From Qipengyuania sediminis (GTDB lineage: Bacteria > Pseudomonadota > Alphaproteobacteria > Sphingomonadales > Sphingomonadaceae), in the NCBI RefSeq assembly GCF_004358425.1, contig NZ_CP037948.1, forward strand, positions 2,352,001-2,416,000: DNA of 64,000 nt, read 5' to 3'. This document shows positions 43,062 to 55,894 of this stretch, piece after piece. The notes under the pieces are model-generated. The model was not told where the DNA came from, made no database searches, and saw nothing but the letters and a program-made list of their open reading frames with translations. How positions within the stretch are numbered: position 1 is the stretch's first letter; each line of letters starts with the position of its first letter. Made by a program: the position numbers and the translations under genes.

Positions 43062-43214
43062 GCCAGGTGCCTTCTCGTTGAGCATTGCGGCAAGTCTCTG
43101 CTTATCGCTTGTTCCGGACCTCAGCCGGGGCGCAGCGTGAGTCGACGCGTATCGAGAACGGTCTTGACGCCAGGTTTGGCTTTCGCCGCCGATTGCCGCC
43201 GATACTAGTACCCT

Positions 43215-44780
43215 TCACTCCCATTCTATCGTGCCGGGGGGCTTGCTGGTGTAATCGTAGACCACCCGGTTGATGCCGCGCACTTCGTTGACGATGCGGG
43301 TGGCGGTGCGCGACAGGAAGCCCGCGTCGAAGGGGTAGACGTCCGCCGTCATGCCATCGGTGCTGGTAACCGCGCGCAAGGCGCAGACGGCTTCGTAGGT
43401 GCGGTGATCGCCCATCACCCCCACGGTCCTGACCGGCAGCAGCACCGCGAAGGCCTGCCAGATCGCATCATAGAGCCCGGCGGCGCGGATTTCCTCGAGA
43501 TAGATCGCGTCAGCCTTGCGCAAGATGTCGCACCGCTCCTTCGTCACCTCGCCCGGAATGCGGATGGCGAGGCCGGGGCCGGGGAAGGGGTGGCGGCCCA
43601 CGAAGCGCTCGTCGAGCCCGAGCTCGCGGCCGAGCAGGCGCACCTCGTCCTTGAACAGCTCGCGCAAGGGCTCGACCAAAGCCATGTCCATGCGTTCGGG
43701 CAGGCCGCCGACATTGTGGTGGCTCTTGATCGTCACCGAAGGCCCGCCGGTGAAGCTGACGCTCTCGATCACGTCGGGATAGAGCGTGCCCTGCGCGAGG
43801 AAATCGGCACCGCCGAGCTTTGCGGCTTCTTCCTCGAACACGGCGATGAATTCAGCCCCGATGAACTTGCGCTTGGCTTCGGGATCGCTGATCCCAGCGA
43901 GGCCGCCGAGGAAGCGGTCCTGCGCCTCCACCACCACCAGCGGGATGTGGTAGTGTTCGCGGAACAGCGTCTCGACTTGCTCGCGCTCGCCCGCGCGCAG
44001 GAGGCCGTGATCGACGAAGACGCAAGTGAGCTGCTCGCCCACCGCCTGGTGAATCAGGATCGCCGCGACCGAGCTGTCCACCCCGCCCGAAAGGCCGCAG
44101 ATCACCCGTCCCTGCCCGACCTGGGCGCGGATATCGGCGATCTTGGTCTCTCGATAGGCGGCCATGGTCCAGCCACCGGGAGCGCCGCAGACGCGGTGGA
44201 CGAAATTGCCGATCAGCTTCGCCCCATCGGGGGTATGAACGACCTCGGGATGGAACTGCACGCCGTAGAAGCGGCGCGCTTCGTCCGCGGTGACGGCGAA
44301 GGGCGCGCCCTCGCTGGCTGCGATGGGGACGAACCCTTCGGGCAGGGCCTGGACCTTGTCGCCGTGGCTCATCCACACCTGATGCCGTTCGCCTTCCGCC
44401 CAGAGCCCCTCGAAAAGCGGCGAAGCTCGATGTACCTGCACGAATGCGCGCCCGAACTCCCCGCCTTCGCCCGAGGTGACGACTCTGCCGCCGAGCTGCG
44501 CGCACATTACTTGCTGGCCATAGCAGATCCCGAGGATCGGCACGCCCGCCTCGAAGAGCGCCTTCGGCGCGCGCGGGCTTTGGTCCGCCGTCACCGAAGC
44601 GGGGCCGCCCGACAGGATCACGCCTTTGGGCCGCAGCCGTGCGAAAGCCTCCGCGGCCCTGTTGAACGGCGCGATCTCGCTATAAACCCCCGCTTCGCGA
44701 ACCCGGCGGGCGATGAGCTGCGTGACCTGGCTGCCGAAATCGACGATGAGGATGGAATCGGGGGTCTGCGTTGACTGCAT
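43215..44780 (-). CDS. guaA: GMP synthase (glutamine-hydrolysing)
   Basis: A 521-residue enzyme that aminates XMP to GMP. The glutaminase half begins [17 protein letters not shown] and has the catalytic cysteine in GICYGQQVM. The ATP-pyrophosphatase half has the P-loop [15 protein letters not shown]. The C-terminal dimerisation part ends [18 protein letters not shown], as in all GuaA. The ATG at 44780 starts MQSTQTPDS; the frame is open much further upstream but has no family sequence. Confidence 0.97.
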   Translation of the reverse strand: MQSTQTPDSILIVDFGSQVTQLIARRVREAGVYSEIAPFNRAAEAFARLRPKGVILSGGPASVTADQSPRAPKALFEAGVPILGICYGQQVMCAQLGGRVVTSGEGGEFGRAFVQVHRASPLFEGLWAEGERHQVWMSHGDKVQALPEGFVPIAASEGAPFAVTADEARRFYGVQFHPEVVHTPDGAKLIGNFVHRVCGAPGGWTMAAYRETKIADIRAQVGQGRVICGLSGGVDSSVAAILIHQAVGEQLTCVFVDHGLLRAGEREQVETLFREHYHIPLVVVEAQDRFLGGLAGISDPEAKRKFIGAEFIAVFEEEAAKLGGADFLAQGTLYPDVIESVSFTGGPSVTIKSHHNVGGLPERMDMALVEPLRELFKDEVRLLGRELGLDERFVGRHPFPGPGLAIRIPGEVTKERCDILRKADAIYLEEIRAAGLYDAIWQAFAVLLPVRTVGVMGDHRTYEAVCALRAVTSTDGMTADVYPFDAGFLSRTATRIVNEVRGINRVVYDYTSKPPGTIEWE

Positions 44781-45288
44781 GGGGGCCGCGTTTGCGGCGC
44801 GGCCGGGGCGCTGTCTAGCCGTTGCAGTTTTCGCAAGATCGCGCGCCCTTTTCGCACTTTTGGCAGGCGGCGTGATGCCGTACCGGGCGGGCAACGATCG
44901 GGCGACGCCAATTCCCGATGCGAACCGCGGCCATCGGCAGAGGTTCGGGCCTGACCCGCCGTTTATGGTGCTGGCGCGATCTGTCCCCCCAAAGGTCGCC
45001 GGTGTCGCGGGCCAGGCCGGCAGCAAGTAGAGACGCGGCCGCCGACCCTCTCCCCCTCCCAGGCGGCCGCGTCCCGAAAGCCTTAGCGCGACAGGGCTTA
45101 TCTCAAACGGCGGCTGGCTGAGAGCGGCGCGGTATCCCTTGCACCACCTGATCGGCAGAGCACAAGCGAGACGGCAAATCCTACCGAGTGCGTGCGGGGG
45201 TTTCGCCGTCCTAGATCGTCCTTCTGGCGCGACCCGAAGGGCGGCGTGGCAAGGCGGCGCTGCCGAGGCCCGAACATCCAGACGAAGG
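44781..45288. other. 508-bp intergenic region upstream of guaA
   Basis: I see no gene here. Open frames are GC-rich antisense or upstream extensions of guaA without family sequence. The region should hold the guaA promoter. The only clear structure is the hairpin at 45032-45073. Confidence 0.6.
45032..45073 (-). terminator. Long perfect hairpin downstream of the acyl-CoA synthetase
   Basis: GACGCGGCCGCC (45032-45043) and GGCGGCCGCGTC (45062-45073) pair perfectly over 12 bp around an 18-base pyrimidine-rich loop. No strong T run follows. It lies about 215 bp after the synthetase stop on the minus strand and may end that transcript before guaA. Confidence 0.5.
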
Positions 45289-46842
45289 TCAGAGGCGCGG
45301 CTCTCGCCGCCCCGCCTCCTCACGCAGAACGGTCTTCAGGAGCTTGCCGATGTGGCTGCGCGGCATTTCGGCGATGGCATGGAGAGCGGACAGGCGCTGC
45401 GTCTTGCCGAGGCGCGCGTTGACCGCGTCGCGGATCAGTCGCGGATCGCGCGCGCCCTCCTTGAGCACCACGAAGCCGACCGGGGTCTCGCCCCATTCGC
45501 GGCTCGGCATCCCGATGACCGCGGCTTCGGCGACCTCGGGCTCCTTCAATAGCTCGGTCTCTAGGTCGCTGGGATAGATATTGAAGCCACCGGAGATGAT
45601 CATGTCCTTGGCGCGGCCCACCAGCTCGACGAAGCCGCTCTCATCCACCCGGCCGATATCGCCCATGCGCTGCCACGGCTCGCCCGCTTCGGGATCGGTC
45701 CAGTAACCTTCGCGGGTCTTGTCCGGCTGGTTGTTGTAGCCCGCCATCATGGTCGCGCTGCGCCCGACGAGGTGGCCCGCGGTGCCCGGCGCCACTTCGC
45801 GATCCTCGTCGTCCAGCACCTTGAGTTCGCTTCCGGGCGCGGGGCGGCCGACGGTGTGCAGCTTGTCGGGGAACTCGTGGCAGGCCAGGAGGGTGACGAG
45901 CCCGCCCTCGGTCATCGAGTAGATCTCGATCAGCGCGCCGGGCATCCGCGCCAGGACCTGGCGCTTCAGCTCGGGCGAGAAGGGCGCGCTGGTGCAATAT
46001 TTGAGGCGCAGCGAGGAAAGGTCGGCGATTTTGAGCGCGGGCGCATCCAACAGCCGCTGATACTGCACCGGCACCAGCATGGTCACCGTGGCCCGGTCTG
46101 CCTCGGCATGGGCGAGCCAGCGCTCGGCGTCGAACTTGCCCATGATCCTGACGCTTCCGCCCGCGAGCAAGGGGGCGAGGAAGGCAACCATGGTGGTGTT
46201 GGAATAGAGAGGCGTGGAGGCAAGGCTACGGACCTCAAGGCCCGCACTTGTCCAGGCCGCAGCAGTGGCGGCGAACTGGCGCCAGCGCATCTGATGCGAA
46301 TGGACGATTCCCTTGGGCGTGCCCGTGGTGCCGGAGGAATAGATGATGTTGAAGGGGTCCTGCGGCTCGGGCGCGAAAGCGGGTGCGGGGGTTCCGGGGG
46401 GTGCCATCCATGCGTCGAGCTCTTCGAGGATGACGCGAACAAGGCCGGAAAAGGCCCCCGCCCCGAGCTCCGCCGCTTTCGCCCGGTCCATGAAGATATG
46501 CGCCGCGCCGCTATCCGCTGCCATGGCGGCAAGCTGCTCGGCGCTGGCGCTGGTGGTGAGCGGCGCGGCGACCCCGCCCGCGCGCACCGCGGCGAGGAAG
46601 ACCAGGGCATAGGCGATGCTGGAGGTGCCGAGGATCGCCACAGCCTGACCGCGTTCCAATCCATCTGCTGCGAGCTGCGCTGCGAGCCGGGCGGTGTGGT
46701 CCTCGAGCTCCGCCCAGGTCAGCCTGCCGCCATCATCGGTAAGCGCGATCGCGTCAGGCTGCGCCGCCGCCCAGTGTGACAGGACGGCGGAAAAATCCCC
46801 GAAGGTCGCGGCGAGATCGGCGGCGGGAGGCGCGGTGGTCAT
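45289..46842 (-). CDS. AMP-dependent acyl-CoA synthetase (ligase)
   Basis: A 517-residue ANL-superfamily enzyme that activates a carboxylic acid to its CoA ester through an acyl-AMP. The P-loop is [16 protein letters not shown], followed by EIYSMTEGG and the hinge region [20 protein letters not shown]. The catalytic lysine lies near the end in [10 protein letters not shown]. The fatty or aromatic acid substrate cannot be told from sequence. A REP-like element lies in the gap upstream of its start. Confidence 0.9.
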   Translation of the reverse strand: MTTAPPAADLAATFGDFSAVLSHWAAAQPDAIALTDDGGRLTWAELEDHTARLAAQLAADGLERGQAVAILGTSSIAYALVFLAAVRAGGVAAPLTTSASAEQLAAMAADSGAAHIFMDRAKAAELGAGAFSGLVRVILEELDAWMAPPGTPAPAFAPEPQDPFNIIYSSGTTGTPKGIVHSHQMRWRQFAATAAAWTSAGLEVRSLASTPLYSNTTMVAFLAPLLAGGSVRIMGKFDAERWLAHAEADRATVTMLVPVQYQRLLDAPALKIADLSSLRLKYCTSAPFSPELKRQVLARMPGALIEIYSMTEGGLVTLLACHEFPDKLHTVGRPAPGSELKVLDDEDREVAPGTAGHLVGRSATMMAGYNNQPDKTREGYWTDPEAGEPWQRMGDIGRVDESGFVELVGRAKDMIISGGFNIYPSDLETELLKEPEVAEAAVIGMPSREWGETPVGFVVLKEGARDPRLIRDAVNARLGKTQRLSALHAIAEMPRSHIGKLLKTVLREEAGRREPRL

Positions 46843-46880
46843 GGGAGGAGCGCTACGTCAGCTTACGGAAAAACCAAAAG

Positions 46881-46969
46881 CCGTTCGTGCCGAGCTTGCC
46901 GAAGCACCGTACTTTATAGCGCCCCAGTGACAAACGGCGAGCGGCCCTTCGACAAGCTCAGGGCGACGG
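46881..46969. repeat. REP-like paired inverted element, family B copy 3
   Basis: CCGTTCGTGCCGAGCTTGCC (46881) faces CCCTTCGACAAGCTCAGGGC (46945-46964, module ending 46969). It sits between the acyl-CoA synthetase start and the cation transporter stop. Confidence 0.85.
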
Positions 46970-47055
46970 AAATGGGGTGGATGCATCGCCGCGAGCGCGA
47001 CGTCTCTGCGCTCCCGCTTCCGCTGCGTTCCTGCGAGAAACCCTTTGCCACCACC

Positions 47056-48006
47056 CTAGCGGTGGTTCTCGTCTTCCTTCTCCTCCATCGCGTCGCTCAT
47101 CGCGCAGCCCTTGGGGGTGAAGCTGAGCTGCGCGAGGCGCCAGCGCTGGTCCTGACCCATCCAGTCCCCCAGCGGCGGCAAGTCGTCCGGCGGCTCGGCG
47201 CCGCCGACATTGGCGAGGATGTAGCGGCCCGATTCGCGCAGCCGCACATGCGCATCGGGAAAGCGCGCCTCCAGCCGCTCGCGCAGGCGCCGCGCATCGG
47301 GAGCCATGTTCGTGCCCTCGAGCGCGCGCGGCACGCTGTCGAGCAGCTCGGCGGCGGCGCCGCGCATGTTCTTGAACCCGTCCTTCAGGATCGACAGCGA
47401 GATCGCCGCCGCCGCGGCCGCGTCCGCCCACCAGAAGCCGAGGCCCACCCCCAGCACGCCCACGATCCCGGCAAGGCCGGTCTTCCAGTCCGCCTTTTGC
47501 ATATCGGCATCGGTGTGCAGCACCTTGTCCTGCAGCCGCTGGGCCACCGGCTTTTTCAAATGGCCGAGCACGACTGGCACGATCACCGAATAGGCAAGCG
47601 CCGCGATCATCACCCAGCCTAGCCAGATCTGCTGCCCGAAGAGCTCGATCGGCGGGATGGTCACATGCTCCCGTTTCATGAGCGTCGAGAACCCTTCGAA
47701 CAGGAGCAACGCACCCAGCGTCGTAAGCACCACCGCGCTGATGAAGAAGGCGAGGCTGTTCACGCGCACAAAGCCGAAGGGATAGCGCTCGCTGGGCGGG
47801 CGCGGCTCGAATCGGGCGGCGATGAGGAAGGTGATCGCCGGGACCAGGCTCAGGACATCCTCGACGAAGGCGGTCCGCATCGCCTGGCTCTGGCCCATGG
47901 CGAACGCCATCACCGCGATCACCGAGGCCATGCCGGCGAGCGTCCACCATTCGAGCTTGCGCGCGCGGTGAAGGTCGTCGACGATTTCGACCGGGGTTTC
48001 GATCAT
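47056..48006 (-). CDS. Cation diffusion facilitator family transporter
   Basis: A 316-residue CDF antiporter with paired acidic and histidine metal sites. The E-D pair lies in TAFVEDVLSLVPA, and the cytoplasm-side site lies in HTDADMQKADWKTGLAG. About six membrane helices are followed by a cytoplasmic domain (DARRLRERLEARFPDAHVRL). The metal (Zn, Fe, Co or Mn) cannot be fixed, because the usual HxxxD/DxxxD motif is only partly kept. Its ATG overlaps the upstream lipoprotein stop by 4 bp, so the two are coupled. Confidence 0.87.
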   Translation of the reverse strand: MIETPVEIVDDLHRARKLEWWTLAGMASVIAVMAFAMGQSQAMRTAFVEDVLSLVPAITFLIAARFEPRPPSERYPFGFVRVNSLAFFISAVVLTTLGALLLFEGFSTLMKREHVTIPPIELFGQQIWLGWVMIAALAYSVIVPVVLGHLKKPVAQRLQDKVLHTDADMQKADWKTGLAGIVGVLGVGLGFWWADAAAAAAISLSILKDGFKNMRGAAAELLDSVPRALEGTNMAPDARRLRERLEARFPDAHVRLRESGRYILANVGGAEPPDDLPPLGDWMGQDQRWRLAQLSFTPKGCAMSDAMEEKEDENHR

Positions 48007-48431
48007 GGTTTTGCCGCCTCCTCGACCAGGCCGATCCAGCCGTTTTCGCCATTGCGATAGGCGAACCGCAGCGCGGCGACATGCTTGGGTGGCTCGGCGC
48101 GGTAGCCGAGGGCGCGGCCGAGATGGACGTGCTTCGCCCAGGGGCTCGCCATGGCGAAGGCGCCGTAGACGAGGTCGATCTTCCCCTCTTCGAGTTCGGC
48201 CAGCAGCGTCTCGCTGTCGCCCTCGCGCCGCTCGACCTTCGCGCCGGTGGCGCCGGAGACCTGCTGGAGGGTGGCGATGGCAGCCGGTTCGTCCTTCGTG
48301 CCGGCAACCCAGCCCAGCCGGATCGTGCCGGTTTCGCGCACCAGCGCCTCGGTCCGCTCCGGATCGCGCGGGATGTCGGCGCAGGCTGCCAGCGTCAGCG
48401 CCAGCGCCCCCGCCGCGACCTTGATACGCAT
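48003..48431 (-). CDS. Small lipoprotein with half-size substrate-binding-like domain
   Basis: A 142-residue lipoprotein (signal MRIKVAAGALALTLAAC). The mature part reads like one lobe of a periplasmic solute-binding protein: ETGTIRLGWVAGTKDEP, ATGAKVERREGDSETLLAEL and EEGKIDLVYGAFAM. It is too short for a full two-lobed binding protein. Coupling to the CDF transporter by an ATGA overlap suggests a joint function in metal handling, which is inference. Confidence 0.78.
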   Translation of the reverse strand: MRIKVAAGALALTLAACADIPRDPERTEALVRETGTIRLGWVAGTKDEPAAIATLQQVSGATGAKVERREGDSETLLAELEEGKIDLVYGAFAMASPWAKHVHLGRALGYRAEPPKHVAALRFAYRNGENGWIGLVEEAAKP

Positions 48432-48448
48432 GTCCGTTTCCCCCTCGG

Positions 48449-48477
48449 CCCCCCGCCATCCTAGCCCCGGCGGGGGG
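48449..48477 (-). terminator. Hairpin after sdaA
   Basis: CCCCCCGCC (48449-48457) pairs with GGCGGGGGG (48469-48477) between the sdaA stop and the next minus-strand gene. No T run was seen. Confidence 0.45.
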
Positions 48478-48483
48478 GCGGGT

Positions 48484-49860
48484 TCAACAGGCGATGACGT
48501 TCACCGCCAGCCCGCCCTGGCTCGTCTCCTTGTATTTGCTCGACATATCGAGCCCGGTCTGGCGCATGGTCTCGATCACCTGGTCGAGAGTCACCAGTGT
48601 CGCGCTATCGCAGCGATGGAGGCTGAGGCGCGCGGCATTGACCGCCTTGACCGCGCCTATCGCGTTGCGCTCGATACAGGGCACCTGCACCAGCCCGCCG
48701 ACGGGGTCGCAGGTGAGGCCGAGATTGTGCTCCATCCCGATCTCCGCCGCCACAGCGACCTGCGCCGGGCTCGCGCCCCAGACCGCGGCGAGCCCGCCCG
48801 CGGCCATCGAGCAGGCGACTCCGACCTCGCCCTGGCACCCCATCTCTGCGCCTGATATGCTCGCGCGCTGCTTATAGAGCAGGCCGATGGCGCCGGCGGT
48901 CAGCAGGAAGCGGCGCCGTTTCACCTGCGGCTCTGCGGCGTTCTCGCAGTAGAAGCGCATGACGGCCGGGATGATCCCGGCCGCGCCATTGGTGGGGGCG
49001 GTGACGACGCGGCCGCCTGCGGCGTTCTCCTCGTTCACCGCCATCGCATAGCAGTTGAGCCAGTCGAACAGCTGCTCGCGCTCGTTGGATTGCGGATTGG
49101 CCTGGAGGCCGCGCCACAGCCCCGGCGCACGGCGATGGACCTGGAGGCCGCCGGGCAGGATGCCCTCCTGGGTGAGGCCCCGCTCGATGCAGGCGTCCAT
49201 CGCCTGCGTGATGCGATCGAGACCCGCCTCCGTCTCCGCGCGGGGACGCAGCGCATCCTCGTTGGCGAGCACCAGCCCCGCGATGTCGAGCCTGGTGGCA
49301 TCGCACATCGCCAGCAGCTCCCCGGCCGAGCCGAAGGGGTAGGGCACGGTGCCGCCGGCGCGGATGCGGTCGTCCTCGCTCGGCCGCGCGAGCTGCGCCT
49401 CGCTCGCGACGAAGCCGCCGCCGGTCGAGAAACAAGTCCGCTCGAGCAGCAACGCGCCTGCCGCATCCCAGGCGCGCATCACCATGCCGTTAGGGTGCAG
49501 CGCGGGGATGATGTGGCCGGCAAGGTCGATATCGCGCTTGGGGTCGAAGCCGATCGCGTGGCCCGCGACGGTGAGCCGCCCGCTGGCACGGATGGCGGAG
49601 AGCGCCGCCGCCGCCTCGTCGGGATCGGTGCTCTGCGGGGCGAAGCCGGCGAGGCCGAGGATGGTGGCATCGACCGTTCCGTGACCGATCCCAGTCAGCG
49701 CCAGCGAACCTTGCAATTCGACCGCGATGCGGTGGGTTTGCGCTAAGAGCTCGCGCTTCACCAGCGCGCGTACGAAGCGCCGGGCGATCCGCATCGGCCC
49801 GACCGTGTGCGAGGACGAGGGGCCGATCCCGATCCGGAAGATGTCGAGCACCGAGAGCAT
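48484..49860 (-). CDS. sdaA: L-serine ammonia-lyase (iron-sulfur, single chain)
   Basis: A 458-residue enzyme that deaminates serine to pyruvate using a 4Fe-4S cluster. Signatures are [21 protein letters not shown] at the start and [20 protein letters not shown] plus [21 protein letters not shown] in the core, where the cluster cysteines lie. It follows the one-polypeptide form. The ATG at 49860 is immediately divergent from a PIG-L gene. The role is serine catabolism. Confidence 0.95.
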   Translation of the reverse strand: MLSVLDIFRIGIGPSSSHTVGPMRIARRFVRALVKRELLAQTHRIAVELQGSLALTGIGHGTVDATILGLAGFAPQSTDPDEAAAALSAIRASGRLTVAGHAIGFDPKRDIDLAGHIIPALHPNGMVMRAWDAAGALLLERTCFSTGGGFVASEAQLARPSEDDRIRAGGTVPYPFGSAGELLAMCDATRLDIAGLVLANEDALRPRAETEAGLDRITQAMDACIERGLTQEGILPGGLQVHRRAPGLWRGLQANPQSNEREQLFDWLNCYAMAVNEENAAGGRVVTAPTNGAAGIIPAVMRFYCENAAEPQVKRRRFLLTAGAIGLLYKQRASISGAEMGCQGEVGVACSMAAGGLAAVWGASPAQVAVAAEIGMEHNLGLTCDPVGGLVQVPCIERNAIGAVKAVNAARLSLHRCDSATLVTLDQVIETMRQTGLDMSSKYKETSQGGLAVNVIAC

Positions 49861-49922
49861 GGTTCGTGGGCGTTGCGCTTGGGGACCGGCTGGGTCAAGC
49901 TGCGGGGCGAGGGAGAAGTCGA

Positions 49923-50708
49923 TTGCGAAAATGGGTTATGCTTCCGGCGCTTGCAATGGCGACGCCGCTCATTGCCGCGGAGCCGCCGCGCGTGCTCGCC
50001 GTCTTCGCGCATCCCGATGACGAGATCGTGGTCGCCCCCGCGCTCGCCGCCGCGGCGCGGGGCGGGGCGCATGTGCGGATCGTCTATGCCACCGCCGGCG
50101 ACGCCGCCGCGCCTGAGACAAGGCTCCAGCCGGGCGCGGCGATTGCGGCGCTGCGCACCGGCGAAGCGCGCTGCGCGGCGCGGGCCCTGGGGGCGGTTGA
50201 GCCGATCATGCTAGGCTTTGGCGATGGCAAGCTGGGGGAGATCGTGCGTCCCCCGGCCGCCACGCTAACCCGGCTGCGCGAAGCGATCGCGGCGGTCATC
50301 GCGACGGAGCGCCCCGACATCGTCGTCACCTGGGGCCCCGACGGCGGCTATGGCCATCCCGATCACCGGCTGGTGAGCGCGGTCGTCACGGAATTGCTCG
50401 CAAGCCGGGCGCAGCGCCCGCTGCTGCTCCACGCCGCGCTTGCCGCGGGCAGCGTGCCGCCGGTGCCGGAGATGGACCGCTGGGCGGTGGAGCAACCCGA
50501 GCTGATCACGGTTCGCACTGCCCACACCCCGGGCGACCTCGCTGCCACGGCCAAGGCCGTCGATTGCCACAAGAGCCAGTTCAGCGCTGTGATCCGCGCC
50601 GGGCTGGTCCCGCTGTTCGCGGGCAGCGTGTGGAAGGACGGGGTGGCCTTCCGCGCGCCCCTCGATCCGGCGCGGGGGGACGTGCTGGGCCGGGCAATCG
50701 CCGATTAG
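49923..50708 (+). CDS. PIG-L family (LmbE-like) deacetylase, secreted
   Basis: A 261-residue zinc N-deacetylase. The metal motif AHPDDE is at residues 30-34 region, and the second ligand cluster is YGHPDHRLV. A signal peptide MRKWVMLPALAMATPLIAA precedes the domain when the TTG at 49923 is used, which has a GAGGGAGAAG ribosome-binding site. The longer frame from 49866 would destroy that signal peptide. It probably acts in the periplasm on an N-acetyl-glucosamine-type sugar or peptide conjugate. Confidence 0.85.
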   Translation: MRKWVMLPALAMATPLIAAEPPRVLAVFAHPDDEIVVAPALAAAARGGAHVRIVYATAGDAAAPETRLQPGAAIAALRTGEARCAARALGAVEPIMLGFGDGKLGEIVRPPAATLTRLREAIAAVIATERPDIVVTWGPDGGYGHPDHRLVSAVVTELLASRAQRPLLLHAALAAGSVPPVPEMDRWAVEQPELITVRTAHTPGDLAATAKAVDCHKSQFSAVIRAGLVPLFAGSVWKDGVAFRAPLDPARGDVLGRAIAD

Positions 50709-50713
50709 CCCTT

Positions 50714-50800
50714 CCCGTTCGCCCGAGCTTGTCGAAGGGCCGCACTGTTTTGTGAGCCGCGAAATTAAGTGCGGTGCTTCGACAGGTTAAGCACGAACGG
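50714..50800. repeat. REP-like paired inverted element, family B copy 4
   Basis: CCCGTTCGCCCGAGCTTGTC (50714) faces GCTTCGACAGGTTAAGCACG (50776-50795, module ending 50800), with AGTGCGG inner arms. It lies between the PIG-L and M20 genes and could form a large hairpin. Confidence 0.85.
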
Positions 50801-50829
50801 ATTGAGGTATTGGCGTCGATAGAATCCGC

Positions 50830-52278
50830 TTACCGCGTATCCGCCAGCACCTTGATCAGGTCGAACAGGTAGTCCCGCCCCGTGTAGATCCCCTTCACCT
50901 CCAGCCGCTCGTTGAGCCCATGGATGCCATTGCCGTCGGGGTCGGTCCAGGCGCCGGGAACGCCATAGGTCGGGATGCCCGCACCGCCGGTATAGACCGC
51001 GTCGGTGGCGCCGGTGCTCATCGCCGGGATCACGGGCACGCCGGGGAAGTGTTTTTGCGCCAGCCGTTCCATCGGGCCGATCAGCCGCGGGTCCAGCGCA
51101 GGCGGCTTGGCCAGCGGCTTGTCATCGCGCACGAACTCCAGCCTTATCGCGGGGTTGGCGATGATCCGGGTGAGTTCCGCTTTGATCTCCGCCGGGGTGC
51201 GGCCTGGGAAGATACGGCAATTGACGTTCGCCTCTACCCGCTGCGGCAAGGCGTTCACGGCGTGACCGCCCTCGATCATGGTGGCGACGCAGGTGGTCCT
51301 GAGCATGGAGTTGAGCGCGCGGTCCTTGTTCACGACCGCCATCGCCGCAGAATCGTTCAGGTCCCTGGTGAGCGCCACCATCGCAGCGCCGGTCTCGTCG
51401 CCGCGCACCGCGCCCATGCGGGTGAAGAAGACGCGGGTGGTATCGTTGAATTCGGCCGGAAAGACGTGGGCACTGATGCGCTCCAGCGCGCGGCCCATGT
51501 CGTAGATCGCGTTGGCGGGAACCGGCTGGCTCGAATGGCCGCCGGGATTGGTGACCGTAAGGCGATAGTCCTGATAGACCTTCTCGCCCACCTGAACCGT
51601 CTGGATAAGCAGCTTTCCCTTGCCATCGGCGCGCCCGCCGCCGCCTTCATTGAGCGCAAACTCCGCGTCGATCAGATCGCGGCGCTCCCTGGCGAGATAT
51701 TCCGCGCCGTTGAAGGCGGTGTCGGTCTCCTCTCCGCAGGTGAGCGCCAGCTTGATGGACCGCTGCGGCCGAAAGCCCTGCTGCTTCAGCCGGATCAGCG
51801 TATCGGCGTAGACCGCGGCCTGGAACTTGTCGTCGAGGATGCCGCGCGCGTAGTAATAGCCGTTCTCCTCAACGAGCTTGTAAGGTTCGCGCTCCCAATC
51901 GGCGCGGTTCGCGACCACCACGTCGATATGCGCGAGGAGCAGCATGGGCTTCAGCGTCTTCGACGTGCCCGGCAGCACGGCGACCAGGCCGCCCTCCTTC
52001 GGATGCTCGGGCACCGAGAAGGGGGTGAGCTCGGCATCGGTGAACCCCGCCGCGCGCATTCGCGCCGCGATCTGGGCCGCCGCCCTTGTGCAATCGCCGG
52101 TTGTGACGCTGGTGTCGGTCTCCACAAGCTCTTTGTAGAGCGCGAAGAAGCCCTGCTGATCGGGCCTCAGCGGCCCCTGCGGCGTGATCGTCATCTGGCC
52201 CGCGGCGGGAGGGGCCATCATCAGCGCCGCAGGGCCGGCGAGGGCGAGGGCGGTGGCGGCGAGCAGCGGCGATTTCAT
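50830..52278 (-). CDS. M20/M25/M40 family metallopeptidase, secreted
   Basis: A 482-residue dizinc hydrolase with a signal peptide (MKSPLLAATALALAGPAALM). Metal-ligand segments are LLLAHIDVVVANR, GRGIL-like YYARGILDDK, TCGEETDTAFNGAEYLA and AMSTGATDAVYTGGAG. This is the carboxypeptidase/aminoacylase type, which removes amino acids or acyl groups in the periplasm. The start MKSPLL is well placed. It diverges from gyrB. Confidence 0.9.
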   Translation of the reverse strand: MKSPLLAATALALAGPAALMMAPPAAGQMTITPQGPLRPDQQGFFALYKELVETDTSVTTGDCTRAAAQIAARMRAAGFTDAELTPFSVPEHPKEGGLVAVLPGTSKTLKPMLLLAHIDVVVANRADWEREPYKLVEENGYYYARGILDDKFQAAVYADTLIRLKQQGFRPQRSIKLALTCGEETDTAFNGAEYLARERRDLIDAEFALNEGGGGRADGKGKLLIQTVQVGEKVYQDYRLTVTNPGGHSSQPVPANAIYDMGRALERISAHVFPAEFNDTTRVFFTRMGAVRGDETGAAMVALTRDLNDSAAMAVVNKDRALNSMLRTTCVATMIEGGHAVNALPQRVEANVNCRIFPGRTPAEIKAELTRIIANPAIRLEFVRDDKPLAKPPALDPRLIGPMERLAQKHFPGVPVIPAMSTGATDAVYTGGAGIPTYGVPGAWTDPDGNGIHGLNERLEVKGIYTGRDYLFDLIKVLADTR

Positions 52279-52331
52279 CAGCGATCCTTCCCGTAAGTCC
52301 CGCCGGTTGTAACGCCCCCGCCTGTGGATGA

Positions 52332-54881
<2,550 letters not shown>

Positions 54882-54994
54882 CGACGCGAGGACTTTCTGG
54901 GGGCGCTGAACGTGGCGAATTGGGAGGTGTAGGGCGGGCCCCTCTCCCGTGCTATGTCCGGCCACCTGATTGACTCGAAGCGCCGGGGCTGCGG

Positions 54995-55894
54995 ATGGAT
55001 CGGACAAGGACCGTGCGGCGGTGCGTTGCGGTTACCGGGGCGTTGACCCTGTTGGCAGCCGGAGGTGCCCGGGCGCACCCCCCGCGGGGAATCGTCGCGG
55101 CACCCGACGGGACGGTTTACGCCAGCATGCTGACCCACGTGATCGCGATTTCGCCGACCGGCGCCGCGCGCGAGATCTATCGACCGCCCGATACGCATAT
55201 CCACGCCCTGGCCCTGGCCGCGGACGGCAGCGTGTGGGGCGAAGGGTCGGTATTCATTCCCGCCAACGAAACCTACCGCGAGGCGATCTGGCGCTACCGC
55301 CCCGGGCGCGGCGTGGATTACCGCACTGGCCCGCTGGTCGATCCGGAGCCGGGCTTGGGCCTCTTGCGCGATTCCAAGGGCTGCACGTGGCAGCTCGGGC
55401 AGGCGGCGCGCACCGGGGCGAAGCTGGTCTATCGCAAATGCGGGGCGGCGCCCGCACGCCTGGTGTTCGGGGCAGTTTCGGATGCCCGGGGCTATCGCCC
55501 GATCCTCAAGCTCGACCGGGCCGGGACGGCCCTGGACGGGAACGGGCATTTGTTGTTCCGCGATGGCGACAAGGTGCGCCGGGTCGCCGCGGACGGGCGG
55601 GCAGAGACCCTTGCCTCGGGCCTGTCGCGCGACGGGTTCGGGCTGGCGGCAATCCCGGGCGGCGGCGTTCTGGTGGCCGAGTTCGCCAGGGCCCGCGTGG
55701 TCGAGGTAAGAGCGGGGCGGACGCGCGTGATCGACCGCAGCGCGCCCGGCTGGGCGCCCACGGGTATCGCCCGGCGCGGCGGCACCCTCCACATCCTCGA
55801 AGCCTCGCTGCACCGCCCCGGAACCCCGGACCGGCTCCGCGTGCGGACCTGCGACGCCGCGGGGTGCCGGGTGCGCGCGAGTTCGGTCCTCTAG
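54995..55894 (+). CDS. Secreted beta-propeller (NHL/SMP-30-like) protein
   Basis: A 299-residue protein with a signal peptide (VAVTGALTLLAAGGARA). Repeated strand motifs such as GIVAAPDGTVYASML, ALALAADGSVWGEG and GLAAIPGGGVLVAEFA fit an NHL or strictosidine-synthase-like propeller. Two late cysteines (TCDAAGCRV) may pair. The substrate is unknown, and exported lactonase or binding roles are possible. The interval 55895-56086 after it holds no gene I can support. Confidence 0.75.
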   Translation: MDRTRTVRRCVAVTGALTLLAAGGARAHPPRGIVAAPDGTVYASMLTHVIAISPTGAAREIYRPPDTHIHALALAADGSVWGEGSVFIPANETYREAIWRYRPGRGVDYRTGPLVDPEPGLGLLRDSKGCTWQLGQAARTGAKLVYRKCGAAPARLVFGAVSDARGYRPILKLDRAGTALDGNGHLLFRDGDKVRRVAADGRAETLASGLSRDGFGLAAIPGGGVLVAEFARARVVEVRAGRTRVIDRSAPGWAPTGIARRGGTLHILEASLHRPGTPDRLRVRTCDAAGCRVRASSVL

